A stretch of 8,059 nt of DNA from an uncultured Oscillibacter sp. (lineage in GTDB: Bacteria; Bacillota; Clostridia; Oscillospirales; Oscillospiraceae), in NCBI GenBank assembly GCA_946530565.1, contig CAMNAE010000061.1, forward strand, positions 1-8,059. Reading direction: 5' to 3'. Under the pieces are notes generated by a model. The model was not told the DNA's origin, did not search any database, and saw only the letters and a program-made list of their open reading frames with translations. The position numbers and the translations under genes were made by a program. Position 1 is the first letter of the stretch. Each line of letters opens with the position of its first letter. This document shows positions 1 to 6,120 of the stretch, piece by piece.

Positions 1-3000
1 CCTCGTAGTCCTCGAGCGTCGTCGTGCGGGAGAGCACTCTGCCGCTCTCGTCCGCCTCATCGTACCAGTAGATGGACTCGAGCTCGCCCGTGCCGACCAT
101 CGTACCGTCCGGCTTGCGCATGAACAGCCGGATCATGGCGTCGTCATTGATGAGCTTGAAGTGGAAATGATCCGGATTGCTCTCCTGCTGATCCTGCGCC
201 CAGAGGTGGGTCGCGGAGTTCTCGTAGCAGCGCACGGTGAGATCCAGATCGTCATCATCGGCCAGGCCCTCTGTGGGCAGCTCCGGCTTTGCGCCGTCGC
301 TGCTCAGGATCGTGACGGTCAATTCCGGCATCGGCTGATCCCAGAGCACCAGGCCGAACGCGTAGCTTCCGATGCTCTCGATCCCGGCCGGAATGATGAC
401 AGACTGGATGCTTCCGGTCTTTATGACATTGAAGAACGCAAGGGCGTCGATCGTCTTCAGGCTCTCCGGGAAGGTCAGGATGCCGCCGTCCGGCGAGAGC
501 GCGCTCTCCCGGAAGGCACCCCAGCCGATCGTGACCAGACCGTCGTTGAAGACGACGTCCGTGAGGCATCCGGTCTCGGCGAACGCACGGTCGCCGACCA
601 CCGTCATGTTCTCGGGCAGCACGACCTTATCGATCGCGCTGTTCTGGAACGCATACTCGCCGATGCTCGTGAGGCTCGCGGGCAGATGGCCGTCTTTGAG
701 CTTCACGTTGCTGATGACGGGCACGTCGTCGTCATAATAGTCTCTGTCCGAAGAGAACGCATTTTTTCCGATCGTCTGCACGCTGTCGGGCAGCTCGATG
801 ACGGTCGGCTCCTGCCCCGTCCTCATGGCGAACGCTTCGTCGAACGCCCGATCTCCGATGGTGACGAGTCCCTGGCCGAATACGAGCTCCCTGATCGGCG
901 TGATATTGGCGACATAGTCATTGTTCTTCTGGAAAGCCTCTTCTCCGATCGAAGTAAGAGCGTCGGGCAGCTTGATGGACTCCAGCCGGTTGCAGCTGAT
1001 GAAGGCTCTTGTCGGGAGCGTCTGAAGCTTCGTGCAGCCTCTCAGGTCGAGCCTCTTCAGCTTCGCGCCCGAGAAAGCGGAGCTGCTGATCGTCTCCAGC
1101 AGGGCGGGGAAAGCGATCTCCTCCGCCGGAATGCCTTCAAAGGCATAGGTGCCGATCGACTTGAGCGACACGGGCAGCGAGACGTTTTGGAGATTCGTCC
1201 CGGAGAACGCGTAGCTTCCGATGGTCGTAACGCCCTCGGGGATCACGATGGTCCTGAGCGCCGAGCAGCCCTGGCACATGGCGTACGGCAGCTCAGTGCA
1301 GCGGATGCCGTCCGCCATGGTCAGGCTCTCCAGCGCCTTGCAGTTCTTGAAGGAGTTCTGGGTGATGCTCCTGACGGAAGCGGGCAGAGCCACGCTCTTG
1401 AGATAGGGGCTGTTCTTCAGGCCGGGCAAGTGCGCACCGCTCTGGTCGCTGCGGAAGAACGCGGAGTTGAATTTCTGCAGCGTCGTGGGCAATGTGACCT
1501 CGGCGAGTCTTCCGTAACCGTAGGCGTCGATCTCCTTGATGCCGTTGCCGAAGGAGACGTTCCACTTTTCCGTGAGCATGTAGTTGAACAGGCCGGAAGC
1601 GACTTTCGGATTGAAGGTCACGGTATTGCCCTCCACCGTCTGGAGCGTCACGCTTCCGGGGACGGAGATGTCCTCGGCGAAGGGATCGAGCCAGTAGTCG
1701 GCGTCCCATCTGGCCGGCTCATTGTAGTAGCCGGGAACCAGCTCGTAAGCCAGATCGCCCACACGGTAGCAGACGACCTTACGGACATAGCCGTCCCAGA
1801 ACTTGGTCTCCGAGAGGATATAATCATCGCCGGACTTCTGGTAGGCGCTGTGCAGATAGGAGACGGGATAGGCCTTCGAGTAGGCGAAGTTGGAGTACGG
1901 AACATACTCGCCGTTCTCCGCCGGGCGGAAGGTGCGGCTCCAGGAGCCGGTGACCGTTTCCAGATTGAAGCAGTTGTCGAAGGAATAGGTCTCGAGCCGG
2001 GCGTTGTCCAGCGAGGCGGACTGGATGCTGTAGCAGGACATGAACGCCTTTTCCTTCACGACGCCGCCCGGGGCGAGCACGACGGGCGACGCGAGCAGGA
2101 AGTCGTTCTCAAAAGCGCTCGTGCCCACATAGGTGAGGGCCGCGTCCCCGAAATTGACGGATTCGAGCTTTTTGCAGTTCTGGAACGCGTATTCGTTGAT
2201 GTCCGCCAGCGTGGAGGGCAGCGTGACCGAGGTCAGTGACGGGCAGTCCTTGAAAGCGGAATCCCCGATCCAAAACACCCCTTCGCTGATCGTGAGCGTT
2301 TCGAGCCAGTCCGCTCCCTCGAAGACCCCGCCCTGGATGCCCTTGACCGGCAGGCCGTTGAAGCTCCCGGGGATGACGAGATCCGCGGGCTTTTTGATGA
2401 AGCCGGTGATGTTCCAGCCGGTATTGGCCTCATTGGGATCGTAATAGAACCTGCCGTCGGTCAAAGAGCCGCTGCCGAGATGCGACATCACGGGCGTGCC
2501 GTAGAAGTCGTCGGAGGGAGAGCCGTTCTCCACGCTGTCCCAGTTGAAGACCTGGGCGAGATTCGGGCAGGAGGCAAAGGTGCTGGAGCCGTAGAGCTCG
2601 CCGGTCGCGTTCGCGGGGAAGGTGACGGTCTCGAGCTTCGGGCAGTTGTAGAAGGCATACGATTCGATGGACGGGAACGTGTCGTCATGGAACGTGACGC
2701 TGGTGACGTCGCTCTCCTCAAAGGCCTCGTAGCCGACGCTCGTAAGCGACGCCGGGAATACGACGTCGGAGAGCCTCGTGCGGTAGAACGAGTGATACCC
2801 GATGCTGGTCAGCGTCGAGGGGAAGACGACCTCTTCCAGCGAGATCATCCGCATGAAGGCATCGTCCCCGATCGTCTCCATGCCCTCGGGAAACGTGATC
2901 TTTCTGACGCAGGTGAAATCGGGGCTGTAATAGCCGTCGCCGCCGGGCGCGATCTCATCGATGCCCAAGACGCTCTGTCCGTGGATGGAAGCGGGGATGA

Positions 3001-4087
3001 CGATCTCGTCGCTGCAGCCCTTGTAGGCCTGGATATAGCCGTAATCGTCGATCTCATACAGATCCTCCGCGGACTCCGTGATCGTGATCTCGCGGGACCT
3101 GATCTGGACGCACTCGTCCCCCTGGTAGTGGTTCGTCGCGACGAGCGTCAGCGTGAACGTGCCGACCTCATCCGTCGGAAGCTCGACATGGATGTTCGCG
3201 TACTGGTTCATCGCGCGGAAATCGGCAATGTTGTATTCGGAGGAATAATAATTATTGCCGTAATAATCGTTTTCGAACGTGTTGAGGCCGGTCACCTCGC
3301 CGCTGCCGATGAGCCGGCCGGTCGTGTAGTCGGGGCCCTCGCTCCAGTACCACTGGTAATCGAGCGAGTCGTGGCCGAAGAACCAGTGGACCTCGGGACT
3401 GATGTACGCGCTGTAAACGGCCTCATCGCCCTGCGCGGCCATCGAGCCAGGCGCGCTGTTGGCGTAGAGCGAGAAGAGCGCGCCGTCCTCATGCTCGTAG
3501 ACCGTCGATAGATCGCCGGCCCACAGGCTGAAGGGGGCGAGCACGATCGAGAAGTTCTCGGCCTTCGTGTAGCGGAGAGCGTCGATCCTGCTGCGCCAGG
3601 TCATCGCCTCGCCGGTCTCGGTATCGGTATAGTATACCTCGCAGTAGTAGTAGAGGGTGCCCTCCTCCTCGGTGGGATACGGCGCAGAGAAGCTTTCGGT
3701 CTGCGCGCCGATCCCGGTCGCGGGCGTGCCCTCATAGGCAGGCGTCGTACTGCGGAACCACTGATAGGTCAGCGGCGTCTCCCCGTAGTAGACGTAGACG
3801 TCCGCGCGCGCCGTATCCTGGTCGGAATAGGGCGTGACATAGGGATCGTAGAATTCCAGATCATTGACGACCAGGAACGATCCGTCCCAGTTCGCAAGGG
3901 GATCGTCTTCCTCGTCTTCCCCGTACTCGCCGCCTTCGGTCGCGATCAAGTCGCCGAGCAGGACGGCTTCGGAAGCGGGCTCTGCCGCGGGCTCTGCCGC
4001 TTTCCGCGCAAAAGCCGACACGGGGAAGGATTCGAACAGGAAGCAGAAGACAAGGATCCCTGACAAAAGACGTTTTGCAAGTTTCAT
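1..4087 (-). CDS. BspA-like leucine-rich-repeat (LRR_5) secreted surface protein, 3' end outside window
   Basis: Reading the minus strand from the ATG at 4087-4085, the frame stays open for 1362 codons to the window edge; its stop lies outside. Residues 1-27 form a signal peptide: basic start (MKLAKR), hydrophobic core, and a likely cleavage site after SAFA. Phe before Cys15 argues against a lipobox. Residues 28-63 are an Ala/Pro/Glu then acidic linker. Residues about 64-175 and 176-342 look like two Ig-like domains, with YQWF near 108, a YYYC near 150 and YQWY near 243. From 343 to about 1243 there are some 27 LRR units built on the pattern L..I..P..L..IG..AF..C, interrupted around 715-830 by a stretch lacking the pattern. 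A different region follows. LRR_5/BspA proteins are usually exported and often bind host proteins, other cells or matrix; the ligand here is unknown. Any wall anchor would be in the missing C-terminus. The gene is divergent from a two-component operon that may control it. Confidence 0.95.
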   Translation of the reverse strand, partial: MKLAKRLLSGILVFCFLFESFPVSAFARKAAEPAAEPASEAVLLGDLIATEGGEYGEDEEDDPLANWDGSFLVVNDLEFYDPYVTPYSDQDTARADVYVYYGETPLTYQWFRSTTPAYEGTPATGIGAQTESFSAPYPTEEEGTLYYYCEVYYTDTETGEAMTWRSRIDALRYTKAENFSIVLAPFSLWAGDLSTVYEHEDGALFSLYANSAPGSMAAQGDEAVYSAYISPEVHWFFGHDSLDYQWYWSEGPDYTTGRLIGSGEVTGLNTFENDYYGNNYYSSEYNIADFRAMNQYANIHVELPTDEVGTFTLTLVATNHYQGDECVQIRSREITITESAEDLYEIDDYGYIQAYKGCSDEIVIPASIHGQSVLGIDEIAPGGDGYYSPDFTCVRKITFPEGMETIGDDAFMRMISLEEVVFPSTLTSIGYHSFYRTRLSDVVFPASLTSVGYEAFEESDVTSVTFHDDTFPSIESYAFYNCPKLETVTFPANATGELYGSSTFASCPNLAQVFNWDSVENGSPSDDFYGTPVMSHLGSGSLTDGRFYYDPNEANTGWNITGFIKKPADLVIPGSFNGLPVKGIQGGVFEGADWLETLTISEGVFWIGDSAFKDCPSLTSVTLPSTLADINEYAFQNCKKLESVNFGDAALTYVGTSAFENDFLLASPVVLAPGGVVKEKAFMSCYSIQSASLDNARLETYSFDNCFNLETVTGSWSRTFRPAENGEYVPYSNFAYSKAYPVSYLHSAYQKSGDDYILSETKFWDGYVRKVVCYRVGDLAYELVPGYYNEPARWDADYWLDPFAEDISVPGSVTLQTVEGNTVTFNPKVASGLFNYMLTEKWNVSFGNGIKEIDAYGYGRLAEVTLPTTLQKFNSAFFRSDQSGAHLPGLKNSPYLKSVALPASVRSITQNSFKNCKALESLTMADGIRCTELPYAMCQGCSALRTIVIPEGVTTIGSYAFSGTNLQNVSLPVSLKSIGTYAFEGIPAEEIAFPALLETISSSAFSGAKLKRLDLRGCTKLQTLPTRAFISCNRLESIKLPDALTSIGEEAFQKNNDYVANITPIRELVFGQGLVTIGDRAFDEAFAMRTGQEPTVIELPDSVQTIGKNAFSSDRDYYDDDVPVISNVKLKDGHLPASLTSIGEYAFQNSAIDKVVLPENMTVVGDRAFAETGCLTDVVFNDGLVTIGWGAFRESALSPDGGILTFPESLKTIDALAFFNVIKTGSIQSVIIPAGIESIGSYAFGLVLWDQPMPELTVTILSSDGAKPELPTEGLADDDDLDLTVRCYENSATHLWAQDQQESNPDHFHFKLINDDAMIRLFMRKPDGTMVGTGELESIYWYDEADESGRVLSRTTTLEDYE

Positions 4088-4089
4088 GG

Positions 4090-4094
4090 CCTCT
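4090..4094 (-). promoter_or_regulatory. Ribosome binding site of the LRR gene, unusually close
   Basis: AGAGG ends only two bases before the ATG at 4087, where 5-9 bases is usual. The signal peptide that begins exactly at this ATG still makes it the best start, and no alternative start lies nearby in frame. Initiation may therefore be weak or depend on the upstream leader. Confidence 0.5.
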
Positions 4095-4133
4095 TTTGAG
4101 CCGAAGCGAAACGGCGTTCCGCGAACGGCTGCT

Positions 4134-4141
4134 CCTCCTTT
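4134..4141 (-). promoter_or_regulatory. Orphan Shine-Dalgarno-like site in the LRR leader
   Basis: AAAGGAGG on the minus strand is a near-perfect ribosome binding site, but no ATG, GTG or TTG follows within a usable distance in any frame. It lies 46 bases before the LRR ATG. Two small hairpins fall between them: CGTTC/GAACG (4127-4115) and GCCG/CGGC (about 4114-4099). It could be a ribosome standby site or a decoy. Confidence 0.4.
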
Positions 4142-4166
4142 GCTTGAGATAGTTCCGATCCCGCGT

Positions 4167-4198
4167 AAAAGACCCGGCGCGCGCGGCGGATGCCGGGT
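4167..4198 (-). terminator. Possible attenuator hairpin in the LRR leader
   Basis: On the minus strand ACCCGGC (4198-4192) pairs with GCCGGGT (4178-4172) as a 7-bp G+C-rich stem with a 13-base loop, followed by CTTTTA (4171-4166). This resembles a weak intrinsic terminator about 80 bases into the predicted leader and about 80 bases before the LRR start codon. The U-run is only four bases and the loop is long, so it may be a chance structure. Confidence 0.35.
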
Positions 4199-4252
4199 GA
4201 GCGCGCCTCCGCATACACGCCGCCGCGATCGCTCTTCCGACAGGATCGGCCT

Positions 4253-4276
4253 TTGAGTAAGCTGTTGAGTAAGCTG
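4253..4276. repeat. Perfect 12-bp tandem direct repeat, candidate operator
   Basis: TTGAGTAAGCTG occurs twice back to back (4253-4264 and 4265-4276). On the minus strand it covers the predicted transcription start and first 23 or so bases of the LRR mRNA, directly after the -10 box. A repeat of about one helical turn at this place is a typical setting for a repressor or for a regulator binding as a tandem dimer. I saw no further copy in the plus-strand promoter. Confidence 0.6.
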
Positions 4277-4281
4277 TATAG

Positions 4282-4290
4282 ATTATAACA
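4282..4290 (-). promoter_or_regulatory. Extended -10 promoter for the LRR gene
   Basis: On the minus strand the sequence reads TGTTATAAT, a perfect consensus -10 hexamer (4287-4282) with the TGn extension (4290-4288). No good -35 box is found 16-18 bases upstream (ATGAAA or TGAAAA at best), as is common for extended -10 promoters. A TTGACG at 4325-4320 is too far away to serve. Transcription would start near 4275, giving a leader of about 188 bases before the ATG. Confidence 0.65.
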
Positions 4291-4324
4291 AATCAGGTCT
4301 TGTTTTTCATGACACTTCCCGTCA

Positions 4325-4401
4325 AAAATGCACAAGCTAAAAAAGATGACCCAAGTGGGTCGTCTTCATGCCAAATCTCATTCGGCGGATTTGTGCATTT
4401 T
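4325..4401. repeat. 11-bp inverted repeat flanking the leftward terminator
   Basis: AAAATGCACAA (4325-4335) and its exact reverse complement TTGTGCATTTT (4391-4401) enclose the terminator hairpin. The left copy lies about 50-60 bases upstream of the predicted LRR transcription start and the right copy about 70-80 bases upstream of the predicted operon start, so both sit where activators often bind. A miniature palindromic element is the alternative; I see no target-site duplication next to it. Confidence 0.55.
4339..4366 (-). terminator. Leftward rho-independent terminator
   Basis: Read on the minus strand, AAGACGACCC (4366-4357) pairs with GGGTCATCTT (4352-4343) as a 10-bp stem with one G-U pair and a 4-base loop, followed by a run of T (4344-4339, two of them in the stem). 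There is no T-run on the plus-strand side, so it acts leftward only. It lies upstream of the LRR promoter and no leftward gene precedes it in the window. It would block leftward read-through into the LRR gene or end a short leftward RNA. Confidence 0.75.
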
Positions 4402-4437
4402 GCGAAAAGATCCGCTCCCGCGCCTTGCTCTCCCCTC

Positions 4438-4466
4438 TTTCAATCTCCGCGCGGCTATGCTATAGT
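4438..4466 (+). promoter_or_regulatory. Promoter of the signalling operon
   Basis: TGCTATAGT at 4458-4466 is an extended -10 with one mismatch to TATAAT. TTTCAA at 4438-4443, 17 bases upstream, is a poor -35. Transcription would start near 4473, about 37 bases before the first ATG. The 8-bp palindrome ACGATCGT (4474-4481) lies at that start and could be an operator. Confidence 0.5.
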
Positions 4467-4491
4467 ATGAAAAACGATCGTATTAAAAAAA

Positions 4492-4500
4492 GGGGAGGAG
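4492..4500 (+). promoter_or_regulatory. Ribosome binding site of the 7TM sensor gene
   Basis: GGGGAGGAG lies 9 bases before the ATG at 4510, after a run of seven or more A. It supports 4510 rather than a start inside the overlapping frame whose ATG lies at 4467. Confidence 0.7.
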
Positions 4501-4509
4501 AACAGACCG

Positions 4510-6120
4510 ATGCTTCATATGAGCAGAGTCGAGCGGCAGTATTCCGCCGCGTTTCTCATCGTCTTTTTGGCGGCCGTTCTCGTCAACATCCTCTCGCAGT
4601 TTCCCGCGTTTCCGCCGCAGATCCACCTCCCCTCCTCGCTCCTGTACTGTTTTTTGATCATCGCGTGGGCAGAGACCGTCGCGCTGCGGATCGTTCACAG
4701 GCGGATCCGGCGGCAGCTCATCGCCGTCGCGGTCTTTCTGCTGCTGTTGTTCGTGACCCGCATCTGCCGTTACGTGCTGTTCAAGCACTCTCCTGCGATC
4801 ATGCGATATCTGTGGTATCTGTATTATACCCCGTTCGCCGCGATGCCGATGCTGTCTCTGAGCACGGCGTACTGTGTCGGCAGGGATGAACACGCCGGGC
4901 TCTCCGGCCTTGTAAAGGTCCTGTGGCTCATCGCGGGAGCCCTGATGCTCTCCATCCTGACAAACGACCTGCACCACTTCGCGCTCACGTTCGAGGGAAC
5001 GTTGGCGGGAAACGACCTGGTGCACTATCACTGGCTGTACTATGTGCTCTTCCTGTGGGCGTTCGCCGTGACGCTCGGCGCCTTTCTCCTCCTCGTCAGG
5101 CGCTGCCGCCTGTCTCAGTGCCGAAAGCTCTGGTATATACCGATCCTTCCCTCATCCGCCGCCCTGGCACTGATCATCCTGTATCATGTCGTCGGAGGCT
5201 CGCCGCGCGTCTTGGGCATCAGTCTTTACAACATACAGGAGATCTATCTCGCCCTGTTCATCGGACTGTGGGAGGGCAGCATCAAGATCGGTCTGATCCC
5301 CTCGAACAGCGGCTACAACACCCTCTTTGAGCGCACGCGCATCAATGCCGAGATCAAAAACGCGCGCGGCGAAACGGTCTATCGCTCGCTGGACTATTTT
5401 GACGCCGCGGGCAGAGAAGATCAGCGCGTCAGCGCTTATCCCATCAAAGGCGGAAGCGTGACCTGGAGCGAGGACAGATCCGCGGTGAATCGCATCAACC
5501 GCGACCTGGAAGACGCTCTGGAGCAGATCAGGGAGGAAAACGTTCTCATCGAGGAAGAGAACCGCGTCAGCGCCGAAAAAGCGAGATATGAGACCCAGAA
5601 CAGGCTCTATGACCGGATCGCCAGGCATGTGCGTCCGCAGCTCACGCGGATCGACGAGGCCCTGAACGACGACGGCGGGAGCGCCGAGAACCTTCGTTTC
5701 TGCCTGCTTCTTGGGACCTATTGCAAGCGCTGCTCCAACCTGATGCTCATCGCGGGCGAACGCCGTGAGATCTCGACGAACGAGCTCTGGCTCTCGATCC
5801 GCGAGAGCGCCGAGTCCCTCAAGGGCTTCGGGATCGACTGCGAGCTGATCAACGCCGCGCCAAAGGATCTGCCATCAGAATGGATCATCGCGGCTTACGA
5901 TGTGTTCGAAGCCGTTCTGGAATCCGCTCTTGAGAGCGCGAGCGCCCTCTCCGTAAAGATCGCACCGTCACAGGCTGTTTTGCTGTCGATCGAAACGGAC
6001 GGCGCGCCCCCTTCGGCGGAGGCGGTCGGTCTGCCCGATCCCGCCCTGCGTCTCAGTGTCTTCGAAGAGGACGAGACCGCGCATATCCGCCTTTCCACGG
6101 GAGGTGCGGACCATGGCTGA
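4510..6120 (+). CDS. 7TM membrane sensor with a degenerate histidine-kinase-like C-terminus
   Basis: This 536-residue protein opens the operon. The start at 4510 follows GGGGAGGAG (4492-4500); Met4 is a possible alternative start. Seven or eight hydrophobic segments lie at about 11-29, 42-62, 69-91, 101-122, 134-152, 174-196, 208-228 and perhaps 237-256. The motifs TNDLHHF (151-157) and GLIPSNSGYNTLF (261-273) match the 7TM sensor family found beside LuxR-type regulators in Clostridia, as I recall it. A PAS-like or linker stretch (about 275-320) leads into a charged coiled coil (325-366). The segment NRLYDRIARHVRPQL (364-378) sits where a kinase dimerisation helix would be, but there is no HD..G motif. 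The C-terminus keeps only traces of an ATPase: FEAVLESALESA (466-477) stands where the Asn-containing N-box should be, ETDGAPP (495-501) resembles G1, and no GG.GL..L box is seen. I infer a signal-sensing pseudokinase partner for the next gene product, which overlaps it by 8 bases. The sensed ligand is unknown. Confidence 0.82.
   Translation: MLHMSRVERQYSAAFLIVFLAAVLVNILSQFPAFPPQIHLPSSLLYCFLIIAWAETVALRIVHRRIRRQLIAVAVFLLLLFVTRICRYVLFKHSPAIMRYLWYLYYTPFAAMPMLSLSTAYCVGRDEHAGLSGLVKVLWLIAGALMLSILTNDLHHFALTFEGTLAGNDLVHYHWLYYVLFLWAFAVTLGAFLLLVRRCRLSQCRKLWYIPILPSSAALALIILYHVVGGSPRVLGISLYNIQEIYLALFIGLWEGSIKIGLIPSNSGYNTLFERTRINAEIKNARGETVYRSLDYFDAAGREDQRVSAYPIKGGSVTWSEDRSAVNRINRDLEDALEQIREENVLIEEENRVSAEKARYETQNRLYDRIARHVRPQLTRIDEALNDDGGSAENLRFCLLLGTYCKRCSNLMLIAGERREISTNELWLSIRESAESLKGFGIDCELINAAPKDLPSEWIIAAYDVFEAVLESALESASALSVKIAPSQAVLLSIETDGAPPSAEAVGLPDPALRLSVFEEDETAHIRLSTGGADHG
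6099..6104 (+). promoter_or_regulatory. Ribosome binding site deciding the kinase start
   Basis: GGGAGG lies 8 bases before the ATG at 6113, inside the end of the 7TM gene. The upstream GTG at 6056 has no such site, and starting there would add a basic 19-residue stretch before the membrane helix. The arrangement implies translational coupling through the 8-base overlap. Confidence 0.75.

Larger units (their letters stand above)
4088..4509. other. Divergent intergenic control region
   Basis: These 422 bases between the minus-strand LRR gene and the plus-strand signalling operon hold no convincing gene. The part from about 4250 to 4345, and again 4461-4491, is markedly richer in A+T than the flanking genes. 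It contains both promoters, a tandem repeat, a leftward terminator and an inverted repeat, all listed separately. The 4088-4250 part is G+C-rich and would form the LRR mRNA leader. Open frames that cross it (for example 4335-4084 on the minus strand from a TTG) have no ribosome binding site and no recognisable product. Confidence 0.8.

Noticed and set aside
161..2239. 692-residue open frame on the plus strand
   Set aside because: It lies wholly antisense to the LRR gene. Its translation is rich in Arg, Gly, Glu and Val without domain structure, while the minus strand gives clear LRR units throughout. The repeats and high G+C keep the opposite frame open.
2480..3511. 343-residue open frame on the plus strand
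   Set aside because: Also antisense to the LRR gene, with the same low-complexity composition and no ribosome binding site or known motif.
3974..4001. Short direct repeat encoding AAEPAAEPA
   Set aside because: It is a simple Ala/Pro/Glu linker after the signal peptide, as expected in exported proteins; only two units.
4084..4335. 83-residue minus-strand frame ending in ATGA at the LRR start
   Set aside because: It starts with TTG upstream of the predicted promoter, has no ribosome binding site and no recognisable product. Only the stop/start overlap is kept, as part of a low-interest finding.
4368..4889. Plus-strand frame with an ATG at 4467 starting MKNDRIKK
   Set aside because: It overlaps the 7TM gene in another frame. 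Beyond 4510 it turns into Arg-rich sequence, whereas the 4510 frame gives clean membrane helices and has a ribosome binding site.
6056..6112. GTG start adding 19 residues to the kinase
   Set aside because: No ribosome binding site, and the extra residues are basic and precede the first membrane helix; the ATG at 6113 has a good site at a good distance.
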